A DNA stretch of 64,000 nucleotides, taken from the NCBI RefSeq assembly GCF_014236795.1, contig NZ_CP049017.1, positions 4,008,001 through 4,072,000 on the forward strand, read 5' to 3'. The translations under genes were made by a program, and so were the position numbers. Every line of letters starts with the position of its first letter. The first letter of the stretch is position 1. The notes beneath the pieces are model-generated. The model was not told where the DNA came from. It worked only from the letters and a program-made list of their open reading frames with translations, and did no database searches. Of the stretch, positions 19,057 through 27,260 are shown in pieces. The stretch is from Xanthomonas theicola. GTDB lineage: Bacteria; Pseudomonadota; Gammaproteobacteria; Xanthomonadales; Xanthomonadaceae.

Positions 19057-19536
19057 TCAACCGGCGGCGGGGAAGCCGAGTTGCCGCCAGGCTTCGAACA
19101 CCACCACCGCCACGGCGTTGGACAGGTTGAGGCTGCGGTTGTGCGGGCGCATCGGCAGGCGCAGGCGCTGCCCGGGAGGAACCCGGTCGAGCACGTCGGC
19201 GGGCAGGCCGCGGGTTTCCGGACCGAACAGGAACGCATCGCCGTCGGCGAAGGCGGGCGTGTCGTAGCGGGTACTGCCGCGGGTGCTCAGAGCGAACAGG
19301 CGGCGTGGGGCGATGCGCTGCAGGGCGGCCTCCAGCGATGCATGGACCTGCAGGCGGGCATACTCATGGTAATCTAGGCCGGCGCGTTTGAGCTGCTTGT
19401 CGCCGAGGTCGAAGCCGAGCGGTTCGATCAGGTGCAGCTGCGCGCCGGTATTGGCGCAAAGGCGGATGGCATTGCCCGTGTTAGGCGGTATTTCGGGTTG
19501 CCACAGCAGGACGTGCAGCGTGGGCGTGGCGGTCAT
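19057..19536 (-). CDS. trmL: tRNA (cytidine(34)-2'-O)-methyltransferase
   Basis: A 159-residue SPOUT methyltransferase. Visible motifs are VLLWQPEIPPNTGNAIRLCA at the start, LIEPLGFDLGDKQLKRAGLD, and the knotted C-terminus DAFLFGPETRGLPADVL, LPMRPHNRSLNLSNAVAVVV. TrmL methylates the wobble nucleotide of tRNA-Leu isoacceptors using S-adenosylmethionine. The gene is complete. A degenerate duplicate of its 3' third lies 2.2 kb downstream. Confidence 0.94.
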   Translation of the reverse strand: MTATPTLHVLLWQPEIPPNTGNAIRLCANTGAQLHLIEPLGFDLGDKQLKRAGLDYHEYARLQVHASLEAALQRIAPRRLFALSTRGSTRYDTPAFADGDAFLFGPETRGLPADVLDRVPPGQRLRLPMRPHNRSLNLSNAVAVVVFEAWRQLGFPAAG

Positions 19537-19573
19537 CGGCGCAGTTTACGCGCCGGCTCCGGCCTGCGTCGGC

Positions 19574-20050
19574 TCAGCGCGCCATGCGCGTGGCCAGGTC
19601 CTGGCCGAGGCGCTGCAGGCTCGGCTGCAGTTGCAGCATCGTGCCGTCCAGGGCGCCGTCGACCACGCTGCCGATCGCCAAGGCGCGCTGCGTATCGGCG
19701 CTCGGGCGGACCTGCACGGTGACCAGGGTGACCACGCGCCGGCCCGTCGCCCGCTCCGCATCGCGCTGGGCGACCTGGTCGGCGGACGGACGCACCTGCA
19801 CCGCAGCCAGCGTGGCGATGCGGCCGGCCAGTTCGGCGTCGCGCTGCGCCAGCTGCGCGGCGGAGGGGCGCACCTGCACCGCGGCCAGGGTGGCGATGCC
19901 GCTGTCGCGCTCGACCACGCGCTGGGCGACCTGCTCGGCAGAGGGACGGACCTGGACGGTGTCCAGGGTCGCAATGGCCGGCGCGGCGATCGCAGGGGGA
20001 GCGAGCAGGGCGGCGATGGCGAAGGCCAGGGCGAAAGAAGGCGTTTTCAT
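19574..20050 (-). CDS. Secreted tandem-repeat protein
   Basis: A 158-residue protein with a signal peptide (MKTPSFALAFAIAALLAPPA, IAA) followed by four copies of a ~26-31-residue repeat: IATL-(3)-VQVRPSA-(2)-(L/V)AQR with acidic residues after. The fourth copy diverges (VVTLVTVQVRPSADTQRA). After the repeats comes a short helical tail (LQPSLQRLGQDLATRMAR). No enzyme motif or lipobox is present, and I do not recognise the family beyond similar proteins in Xanthomonas. A likely operator lies 30 bases upstream of the start. The repeat suggests a binding or structural role in the periplasm or outside the cell. Confidence 0.78.
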   Translation of the reverse strand: MKTPSFALAFAIAALLAPPAIAAPAIATLDTVQVRPSAEQVAQRVVERDSGIATLAAVQVRPSAAQLAQRDAELAGRIATLAAVQVRPSADQVAQRDAERATGRRVVTLVTVQVRPSADTQRALAIGSVVDGALDGTMLQLQPSLQRLGQDLATRMAR

Positions 20051-20079
20051 GGCGGGTCTCGTTAGTGTTATTGATATGT

Positions 20080-20103
20080 GGTGTACTGGTAATGTAGTAC
20101 ACT
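20080..20103 (-). promoter_or_regulatory. Palindromic operator resembling GGTG-N16-CACC (YtrA-type GntR)
   Basis: GGTGTACT at 20080-20087 and AGTACACT at 20096-20103 form a near-perfect palindrome. The spacing GGTG-N16-CACT differs in one base from the GGTG-N16-CACC operator I recall for YtrA-subfamily GntR repressors in Xanthomonas. It lies 30-53 bases upstream of the repeat-protein start. The remaining gene-free bases up to 20446 (upstream of the M16 peptidase) show no other clear site. Confidence 0.5.
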
Positions 20104-20446
20104 AATACTTGTGGCGCAAGTTATTTTTTTGTTCACTTCTATTCGTTCATCTTTTGTTCAAATTTTTCCGAGCCGATCATGCAGGCGGGTCTGGCAAGCA
20201 GAGCGCATGCCAATGCCAGTGCATTGTTTCAACAGGGAAATTCCATGGAAAACCTGTCCGTCCGCGGACACTCCGGTCGCCGGCGTACGTCCGCACCCGG
20301 ATGGTCCGGCCCTGCGCGGCGCATTGCGGCCCGGGGCCGAGGGCGCCCGCGAAGGCCCGGTACCGCGTCGACGGGATACGCCGCGGCGGGCCTGGCCGTT
20401 ACGATCGACATCCGCCGTCTTTCCGCCCATTGCCAAAGGAACTTGC

Positions 20447-23293
20447 ATGACCGTGTCGATCCGCCCGCGTGGGGCGCTGCTGGCCATCGCCCTGTCCACC
20501 GCGCTCGGCGCGCTGAGCTACGCCCCGCCCTCGAGTGCGGCCAAGCAGCCGGCCGCCGCGAAGGTGGACATCGCATTCGAGCAGTTCACCCTGCCCAACG
20601 GCCTGCGCGTGGTGGTGCATACCGACCGCAAGGCGCCGATCGTGGCGGTCAACCTCTGGTACCACGTCGGCGCCAAGGACGAGCCGGCCGGGCGCACCGG
20701 CTTCGCGCACCTGTTCGAGCACCTGATGTTCCAGGGCAGCGAGAATCATCCCGGCGAATTCTTCGAACCGTTCAAGCAGGCCGGCGCCACCGACCAGAAC
20801 GGCACCACCAACAGCGACCGCACCAACTATTTCGAGAACGTGCCGACCACTGCGCTGGACATGGCGCTATGGATGGAGTCGGACCGCATGGGCCACCTGC
20901 TCGGCGCCATCGACCAGGCCGCGCTCGACGAGCAGCGGGGCGTGGTCCAGAACGAGAAGCGCCAGGGGGAGAACCAGCCCTACGGCCAGGCCTGGGACAG
21001 GCTGAGCCGCGCGCTGTACCCGCAAGGCCACCCATACCACCACAGCGTGATCGGCTCGATGAACGATCTCAACGCCGCCTCGCTGGCCGACGTCAAGCAG
21101 TGGTTCCGCACCTGGTACGGCCCGAACAATGCGGTGCTGGTGCTGGCCGGCGACATCGACGTGGCCACCGCGAAGGAGAAGGTGGCGCGCTACTTCGGCG
21201 ACATCCCGGCCGGCCCGAGCATGGCGCAGCCGCAGGTCGACGTGGCCCGGCGCGCACAATCCAGCCGCGAGACGCTGACCGACAAGGTGCCGCAGGCGCG
21301 CATCTACCGCGTCTGGAACGTGGCCCAGACCGGCACCGAGGACATCGACCGCCTGCAGCTGCTGGCGCAGGTGCTGGGCGGGGCCAAGTCGTCGCGGCTG
21401 GACCGGCGCCTGGTGCACGCGGACCGACTGGTCGACCAGATCAGCGCCAGCGTATGGCCGTCGCAGTTGGGCTCCAGCTTCGGCATCGTCGCCACGGTGA
21501 AGCAGGGTGCGGATCCGGCCCGGGTCGAGGCGGTGATCGACGAGGAACTGCGCCGGCTGCTCGACAAGGGCCCGGACAAGGACGAACTGCTGCGCGCCAA
21601 GACCGCGTTCCGCGCCGGCTTCGTGCGCGGCATCGAGCGCATCGGCGGCTTCGGCGGCAAGGCCGATGCGCTGGCCGAGTGCGCGGTGTTCACCGGCGAC
21701 CCCGGTTGCTTCCGCACCTCGCTGGCCACGATCGAGTCGACCCGCGCGCGCGACCTGAAGACGGTGGGTCGCAAGTGGCTGGGCAAGGGCGACCACACCC
21801 TGGTGGTGGAGCCGGGCGAGCGCGTGGCGCTGGCCGAGGAGCCGGCGGTGCAGCCGACGCCGCTGAACCCGCCGCCGGCCGATCCGAAGTACCGCACGCT
21901 GCCCAGCGTGGTCGACCGCAGCGCCGGTCCGCCCAAGACCAGCCAGTTCCCGCAGCTGAAGTTCCCGGCGCTGCAGCGCGCCACGCTGAAGAACGGCACC
22001 CGGCTGATCCTGGCCGAGCGCCACGACGTGCCGGTGGTGCAGTTCAGCTACGAATTCCCGGGCGGCTTCAGCGCCGACCAGGGACGCAAGTCGGGCACCG
22101 CCAACTTCACCATGGGCATGCTCGACGAAGGCGCCGGCGAGCGCGACGCGCTCGGCTTCGCCGATGCCGCCGCCACGCTCGGCGCCACGCTCGGCGCCGG
22201 CGCCTCGCTGGACGGCGGCAGCGCGTACCTGTCGGCATTGAAGGAGAACCTGGCGCCGTCGCTGGCGCTGTACGCCGACATGCTGCGACGGCCGCGCTTC
22301 GAGCAGAAGGAGATCGAGCGGATCAAGGCGAGCTGGATCGCCGGCATCCGCCAGGAGAAGGCGCGGCCCAATGCGGTGGCGATGCGGGTGCTGCCGCCGC
22401 TGCTGTACGGCGCCGGCCATCCGTACGCGATCCCGTTCAGCGGCAGCGGCACCGAGCCGGCGATCGCCGCGCTGGAGCGCGCCGACCTGGTCGGCTTCCA
22501 GCGCGACTGGATCCGTCCCGAGCAGGCCGCCCTGATCGTCGTCGGCGACACCACCCTGGCCGAGATCGTGCCGCTGCTGGACGCGCAGTTCGGCGACTGG
22601 AAGGGCGAGGGCGCCGCACCGTCGCTGCCGGCGCCGGCGCCGGTGGCACGCCCGAGCAAGCCGCGGGTGTACCTGATCGACCAACCCGGCGCGGTGCAGG
22701 CCAACCTGTTCGCCGCCGAACTGGTCCCGCCGTCCACCGATCCGGCCTCGACCCGCTTGGACATCGCCAACGGCGTGCTCGGCGGCGACTTCACCTCGCG
22801 GCTGAACATGAACCTGCGCGAGAACAAACACTGGTCCTACGGCGCGCGCAGCAGCGCGTCCGCCGCGCTCGGGCAGCGTCCGTGGATGGCGATGGCACCG
22901 GTGCAGATCGACAAGACCGCGCCGGCGCTGCAGGAGATGTACAAGGAGATCGACGCCTTCGCCAGCGGCAGGACGCCGCCGTCGCCGGAGGAGGTGGCGC
23001 GCATCCGCAACGTCCAGACCCTGAGCCTGCCCGGGGCCTACGAGACCGCCAGCGCGGTGCTCGGCACGATCAGCGGCATCGTCCGCAACGGGCGTCCCGA
23101 CGACTACGTGTTCACGCGCAAGGCCGAGATCGAGGCGATGACCCCGGCGCAGGTGCGCGCGGCGGCGTCGACGCTCGACGCCCATGCGTTGACCTGGGTG
23201 GTGGTGGGCGACCTGAAGCAGATCGAACGCCCGGTGCGCGCGCTGAAGCTGGGCGAGGTGACGGTGATCGACGCCGACGGCAAGTCGCGCTGA
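20447..23293 (+). CDS. M16-family zinc metallopeptidase, two-domain, exported
   Basis: A 948-residue protein. ATG 20447 is preceded by AAAGGA and opens a signal peptide (LLAIALSTALGALSYAPPSS). The N-terminal M16 domain has the inverted zinc motif H88-L-F-E-H92 in FAHLFEHLMFQGSENHPGEF and the distal glutamate region. A second, catalytically inactive M16-like half begins near residue 505 (LKNGTRLILAERHDVPVVQF). The arrangement matches periplasmic pitrilysin/insulinase-like proteases that degrade peptides. It is monocistronic. Confidence 0.93.
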   Translation: MTVSIRPRGALLAIALSTALGALSYAPPSSAAKQPAAAKVDIAFEQFTLPNGLRVVVHTDRKAPIVAVNLWYHVGAKDEPAGRTGFAHLFEHLMFQGSENHPGEFFEPFKQAGATDQNGTTNSDRTNYFENVPTTALDMALWMESDRMGHLLGAIDQAALDEQRGVVQNEKRQGENQPYGQAWDRLSRALYPQGHPYHHSVIGSMNDLNAASLADVKQWFRTWYGPNNAVLVLAGDIDVATAKEKVARYFGDIPAGPSMAQPQVDVARRAQSSRETLTDKVPQARIYRVWNVAQTGTEDIDRLQLLAQVLGGAKSSRLDRRLVHADRLVDQISASVWPSQLGSSFGIVATVKQGADPARVEAVIDEELRRLLDKGPDKDELLRAKTAFRAGFVRGIERIGGFGGKADALAECAVFTGDPGCFRTSLATIESTRARDLKTVGRKWLGKGDHTLVVEPGERVALAEEPAVQPTPLNPPPADPKYRTLPSVVDRSAGPPKTSQFPQLKFPALQRATLKNGTRLILAERHDVPVVQFSYEFPGGFSADQGRKSGTANFTMGMLDEGAGERDALGFADAAATLGATLGAGASLDGGSAYLSALKENLAPSLALYADMLRRPRFEQKEIERIKASWIAGIRQEKARPNAVAMRVLPPLLYGAGHPYAIPFSGSGTEPAIAALERADLVGFQRDWIRPEQAALIVVGDTTLAEIVPLLDAQFGDWKGEGAAPSLPAPAPVARPSKPRVYLIDQPGAVQANLFAAELVPPSTDPASTRLDIANGVLGGDFTSRLNMNLRENKHWSYGARSSASAALGQRPWMAMAPVQIDKTAPALQEMYKEIDAFASGRTPPSPEEVARIRNVQTLSLPGAYETASAVLGTISGIVRNGRPDDYVFTRKAEIEAMTPAQVRAAASTLDAHALTWVVVGDLKQIERPVRALKLGEVTVIDADGKSR

Positions 23294-23419
23294 AGCGGCA
23301 TCGCGGGAGCCGGCCATGGCCGGCTCCCGTACCCGCGGCGGCACCCGGATCGCGTGGCGTCATTGCCAATTCAGCGATCTGCGGCACAATCCGGGTTCCT
23401 CGGCCTGCGGTCCCTGTCC

Positions 23420-23737
23420 ATGCGCCTACCGATCGCCTTGTTCCTGCTTGCCAGTCTCGCCGCCTGCACCTGGGTGCCGATGGCGCCGGAAGGCAAGGCC
23501 GTGCGCGTGCTGCCGCCAGGCCAGGCGCCGGCCGGCTGCGAGAAGCGCGGCGAAGTGGTGGTGTCGGTGAAGAGCAGCGTGGGCTTCTACCAGCGCAACC
23601 CGCTGCGGGTGCGCGAGGAGTTGGAGACCCTGGCCCGCAACGAGGCGCCGGGCGTCGGCGCCAATACGGTGCAGGCGATGGGCGAGCCGGCCGGCGGCGA
23701 CCAACGTTACGCGGCCTATCAGTGCGGCGTGCGCTGA
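23420..23737 (+). CDS. DUF4156 family lipoprotein
   Basis: A 105-residue protein from ATG 23420: MRLPIALFLLASLAACTWVP is a lipoprotein signal with lipobox LAAC. The mature part has two further cysteines (AGCEKRGEVVVSVKSSVGFY; AYQCGVR) and the DUF4156 pattern VREELETLARNEAPGVGANT. The in-frame ATG at 23354 would spoil the signal sequence. Function is unknown; an outer-membrane location is inferred. Confidence 0.83.
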   Translation: MRLPIALFLLASLAACTWVPMAPEGKAVRVLPPGQAPAGCEKRGEVVVSVKSSVGFYQRNPLRVREELETLARNEAPGVGANTVQAMGEPAGGDQRYAAYQCGVR

Positions 23738-23840
23738 ACAGGTTAAGTCATGCGCTTCGCCTGGATTTGTTAAAGATGCGGTAAAACCGGGCAACCGCTA
23801 GAATTGGCGCCCCCTCGCGTTACCCCTGGCGTATATCTCG

Positions 23841-24857
23841 ATGCTCTTCAACAACGTCTCCATCGCGGGACTGGCGCACATCGATGCGCCGCACACGCTG
23901 ACCTCCAAGCAGATCAACGAACGCCTGCAACCGACCTACGACCGCCTCGGCATCCGCACCGACGTGCTCGGCGACATCGCCGGCATCCACGCGCGGCGCA
24001 TGTGGGATGCGGACATGCAGGCGTCGGACGCGGCCACGCTGGCGGCCCGCAAGGCGCTGGCGGACGCCGGCATCGACCCCGCCCAGGTCGGACTGCTGGT
24101 CAATACCTCGGTCAGCCGCGACTACCTGGAACCGTCCACCGCCAGCATCGTCTCCGGCAACCTGGGCGTGGCCGAGCAGTGCATGACCTTCGACGTCGCC
24201 AATGCCTGCCTGGCGTTCATCAACGGCATGGACATCGCGGCGCGGATGATCGAGCGCGGCGAGATCGACTACGCGCTGGTGGTGGACGGCGAGACCGCCA
24301 ACCTGGTCTACGAGAAGACCCTGGAGCGGATGACCTCCCCGGACGTGACCGCGCAGGAATTCCGCGACGAGCTGGCCGCGCTGACCCTGGGCTGCGGCGC
24401 CGCGGCGATGGTGATGGCGCGTGCCGAGCTGGTCCCGGACGCACCGCGCTACCGCGGCGGCGTGACCCGCTCGGCCACCGAGTGGAACCGGCTGTGCCGG
24501 GGCAATCTGGACCGCATGGTCACCGATACCCGCCTGCTGCTGATCGAGGGCATCAAGCTGGCGCAGAAGACCTTCATCGCCGCCAGGCAGGCACTGGGCT
24601 GGGCGGTGGACGAACTGGACCAGTTCGTGATCCACCAGGTCAGCCTGCCGCACACCCAGGCCTTCATCAAGAACTTCGGCATCGACCCGAAGAAGGTGAT
24701 GACCATCTTCGGCGAGCACGGCAACATCGGCCCGGCCAGCGTGCCGATCGTGCTGAGCAAGCTGCGCGAGCTGGGGCGCCTGAAGAAGGGCGACCGGATC
24801 GCGCTGATGGGCATCGGCTCGGGCCTGAACTGCTCGATGGCCGAGGTGGTCTGGTAG
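23841..24857 (+). CDS. oleA: OleA, acyl-CoA condensing enzyme of olefin synthesis
   Basis: A 338-residue thiolase-superfamily protein. Active-site residues align with Xanthomonas OleA after subtracting 20 for tag numbering: C123 (VANACLAFINGM), E97 (SRDYLEPSTAS), H265 (FVIHQVSLPHTQ) and N295 (GEHGNIGPAS). OleA joins two fatty acyl-CoAs head-to-head to a beta-keto acid, the first step to long-chain olefins. It opens the ole cluster; oleB lies 1.4 kb away instead of adjacent because a fic gene intervenes. Confidence 0.95.
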   Translation: MLFNNVSIAGLAHIDAPHTLTSKQINERLQPTYDRLGIRTDVLGDIAGIHARRMWDADMQASDAATLAARKALADAGIDPAQVGLLVNTSVSRDYLEPSTASIVSGNLGVAEQCMTFDVANACLAFINGMDIAARMIERGEIDYALVVDGETANLVYEKTLERMTSPDVTAQEFRDELAALTLGCGAAAMVMARAELVPDAPRYRGGVTRSATEWNRLCRGNLDRMVTDTRLLLIEGIKLAQKTFIAARQALGWAVDELDQFVIHQVSLPHTQAFIKNFGIDPKKVMTIFGEHGNIGPASVPIVLSKLRELGRLKKGDRIALMGIGSGLNCSMAEVVW

Positions 24858-24912
24858 GGGAAACGGGCTTGGTGAAGCGCAGAACGCGTTAAAAAAAGTG
24901 GATTTTTAGTAC

Positions 24913-26106
24913 ATGTTATTGCATCATGTTCGCTTTCCGAACATGATTGACGCCGCCATGGAAGACGTGTCGAAGTTCAAGGCCAAGTTCCCGTACAACG
25001 ATCTCCCGTTGCTTCCGCCAACCAGAGATATCGAGACACGGAGTCTGCTCAAAGCCTGCATCAATGCCCGCACCGCGTTGGCCGAGCTGAAACAGGCCAC
25101 CGCCTTGCTGCCCGACCCTGCTGTGCTGATCAACACGATTCCGATCCTCGAGGCTCAGGCCAGTTCGGAGATCGAGAACATCGTCACCACGACGGACGAG
25201 CTGTTCCGCTACGCCGACGATCAGGACAAGGCACGGAAGCCTGCCACCAAGGAGGCATTGCGCTACCGCAGTGCGCTCTACGAAGGTTTCCAGTCGTTGC
25301 AGCAGGGCCCCCTCTGCACGGAGACCGCGGTCGTCGTCTGCAGCAGGATCAAGGCGGTGCAGATGCAGATCCGCCGCGTCCCCGGTACGGCCTTGGCCAA
25401 CGACCGGACCCAGCAGGTCATCTATACCCCGCCCGTGGGCGGAACGCTGTTGCGCGACAAACTGGCCAACTGGGAGCGCTTCATCCACGAGCACACCGAC
25501 ATCGACCCGCTGATTCGCATGGCGGTCGCGCATTATCAGTTCGAAGCCATCCATCCCTTCACCGACGGCAATGGCCGCACCGGGCGTGTGCTGAACCTGC
25601 TGATGCTGATCGAGCACGGATTGCTCGACCTGCCAGTGCTGTCTCTGTCGCGCTACATCATCCGCCACCGCAGCGACTACTACCGCCTGCTGCTGGACGT
25701 GACCCGGCATGGCCGCTGGGCCGAATGGATCCAGTACATGCTCAGCGCCGTGGCCGAGACGGCGACGTGGACTACAGCCAAGATCCAGGCGATCCGCGGG
25801 TTGGAGGCGCAGGCCCGCGACCACATCCGCAACCATGCGCCCAAGGCCTATAGCCGAGAGCTGGTGGAGGTGATCTTCAACCAGCCCTACTGTCGCATCC
25901 AGAACGTCGTGGAACTGGTGGGCGTGACCCGGCAGACCGCTGCGCGTCAGTTGAAGGAGTTGGTGGAGATTGGCGTGTTGCAGGAGCAGCGCCTGGGCAA
26001 GGAAAAGCTGTTCCTGCACCCGGCATTCCTGCGCCTGCTCTCCAACGACGATCATCGGCTGCCCGCCTACCGCGTGGCTGCGCCTGACGAGGAATCGGTG
26101 GCGTGA
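24913..26106 (+). CDS. Fic-domain AMP-transferase, class II (self-inhibited)
   Basis: A 397-residue protein. The Fic motif HPFTDGNGRTGR (about residues 213-224) is complete, including the catalytic His. The N-terminal inhibitory motif S84-xxx-E88-N89 (SSEIEN) makes it class II, like Shewanella SoFic, so no separate antitoxin is needed. A C-terminal winged helix follows (RIQNVVELVGVTRQTAARQL). It probably transfers AMP to a protein target; the target is unknown. ATG 24913 is the longest start; ATG 24943 is an alternative. It is inserted between oleA and oleB, in the same direction. Confidence 0.9.
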   Translation: MLLHHVRFPNMIDAAMEDVSKFKAKFPYNDLPLLPPTRDIETRSLLKACINARTALAELKQATALLPDPAVLINTIPILEAQASSEIENIVTTTDELFRYADDQDKARKPATKEALRYRSALYEGFQSLQQGPLCTETAVVVCSRIKAVQMQIRRVPGTALANDRTQQVIYTPPVGGTLLRDKLANWERFIHEHTDIDPLIRMAVAHYQFEAIHPFTDGNGRTGRVLNLLMLIEHGLLDLPVLSLSRYIIRHRSDYYRLLLDVTRHGRWAEWIQYMLSAVAETATWTTAKIQAIRGLEAQARDHIRNHAPKAYSRELVEVIFNQPYCRIQNVVELVGVTRQTAARQLKELVEIGVLQEQRLGKEKLFLHPAFLRLLSNDDHRLPAYRVAAPDEESVA

Positions 26107-26258
26107 TCGGCAAGCACGGTGCGATCCATCGAGACGATGGCGCAGTCGTCATGGTGGGACGTGAGCGCGGCGAGCGTGATTTCTTCTACCTGCGCGAGTT
26201 GGGCGGACGCCTACGAAGTGCAGGCTCCTTCGATCTCGATCGGATGCGATTTGCATGA
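26103..26258 (+). CDS. Possible small coupled ORF (51 aa) or gene remnant
   Basis: GTG 26103 overlaps the fic stop, and the TGA at 26256-26258 overlaps the oleB ATG (ATGA). The product would read VIGKHGAIHRDDGAVVMVGR, ERGERDFFYLRELGGRLRSA and end in DLDRMRFA. The double overlap looks like translational coupling. Alternatively it is the 3' remnant of a gene lost when fic was inserted. I recognise no family. Confidence 0.4.
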   Translation: MIGKHGAIHRDDGAVVMVGRERGERDFFYLRELGGRLRSAGSFDLDRMRFA

Positions 26259-27157
26259 ACTACCCCGGCTACCCCTTCACCCCGCAGCGCTTCCAGGTCC
26301 GCCCCGGGCTGGCGATGTCCTACCTCGACGAAGGCCCGCGCGACGGCGAGGTGGTGCTGATGCTGCACGGCAATCCGTCGTGGAGCTACCTGTGGCGCCA
26401 TCTGGTGGCCGGCCTGTCGGACCGCTACCGCTGTATCGTGCCCGACCACATCGGCATGGGCCTGTCGGACAAGCCGGACGACGCGCCGGGCGCGCGGCCG
26501 GGCTACGACTACACGCTGCAGTCGCGGGTGGACGATCTCGATGCGCTGCTGCGGCATCTGGGCATCGACGGGCCGGCGACGCTGGCGGTGCACGACTGGG
26601 GCGGCATGATTGGCTTCGGCTGGGCGCTGTCGCACCACGCGCAGGTCAAGCGGCTGGTGATCACCAACACCGCCGCGTTCCCGCTGCCGGCGGCCAAGCC
26701 GATGCCGTGGCAGATCGCCATGGGGCGGCACTGGCGCCCCGGCGAGTGGTTCATCCGCACCTTCAATGCGTTCTCCGCCGGGGCCTCGTGGCTGGGCGTG
26801 TCGCGGCGCATGCCCGCCGCCGTGCGCCGCGCCTACGTGGCGCCCTACGACAGCTGGGCCAACCGCATCGCCACGATCCGCTTCATGCAGGACATCCCGC
26901 TGTCGCCGGCCGACAAGGCATGGCCGCTGCTGGAACGCTCGGCGCAGGCGCTGCCGTCGTTCGCCGACCACCCGACCTTCATCGGCTGGGGCCTGCGCGA
27001 CCTCTGCTTCGACCACCATTTTCTGGCCGGTTTCCGCCAGGCGCTGCCGCAGGCCGAGGTCATGGCGTTCGAGGACGCCAACCATTACGTGCTCGAAGAC
27101 AAGCACGAGGTGCTGGTGCCGGCGATCCGCAGGTTCCTGGAGATGCATCCACTGTGA
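26255..27157 (+). CDS. oleB: OleB, beta-lactone decarboxylase
   Basis: A 300-residue alpha/beta hydrolase of the haloalkane-dehalogenase family. The nucleophile Asp is in LAVHDWGGMIGFGWALSHHA, the oxyanion region in VLMLHGNPSWSYLWRHL and the catalytic His in FEDANHYVLED. In ole clusters this protein decarboxylates the cis-beta-lactone to the olefin; dehalogenase activity is not implied. Start overlaps the small ORF upstream. Confidence 0.92.
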   Translation: MNYPGYPFTPQRFQVRPGLAMSYLDEGPRDGEVVLMLHGNPSWSYLWRHLVAGLSDRYRCIVPDHIGMGLSDKPDDAPGARPGYDYTLQSRVDDLDALLRHLGIDGPATLAVHDWGGMIGFGWALSHHAQVKRLVITNTAAFPLPAAKPMPWQIAMGRHWRPGEWFIRTFNAFSAGASWLGVSRRMPAAVRRAYVAPYDSWANRIATIRFMQDIPLSPADKAWPLLERSAQALPSFADHPTFIGWGLRDLCFDHHFLAGFRQALPQAEVMAFEDANHYVLEDKHEVLVPAIRRFLEMHPL

Positions 27158-27260
27158 CCGCCGGGCCGGCCTCGAGCCGCATGCCGCTTTGGACGGTCCG
27201 GCAGTACCATGCGCGGACGCCGCGCAGGCGCTTCACTAGCATTCCCGATTGGAGAAACCC

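Noticed and set aside
20867..23344. 825-codon frame opposite the M16 peptidase
   Set aside because: His/Arg/Gly-rich antisense shadow without domains.
20179..23784. 1,201-codon frame overlapping the M16 peptidase on the same strand
   Set aside because: Low-complexity Arg/Gly/Ala shadow of the real peptidase frame, which carries HLFEH and a signal peptide.
24913..26106. Fic toxin with separate antitoxin
   Set aside because: The inhibitory SxxxEN motif is within the same protein, so a partner antitoxin is not expected.
26255..27157. Haloalkane dehalogenase as function of oleB
   Set aside because: The fold and residues match, but the context oleA-C-D fixes the role as beta-lactone decarboxylase.
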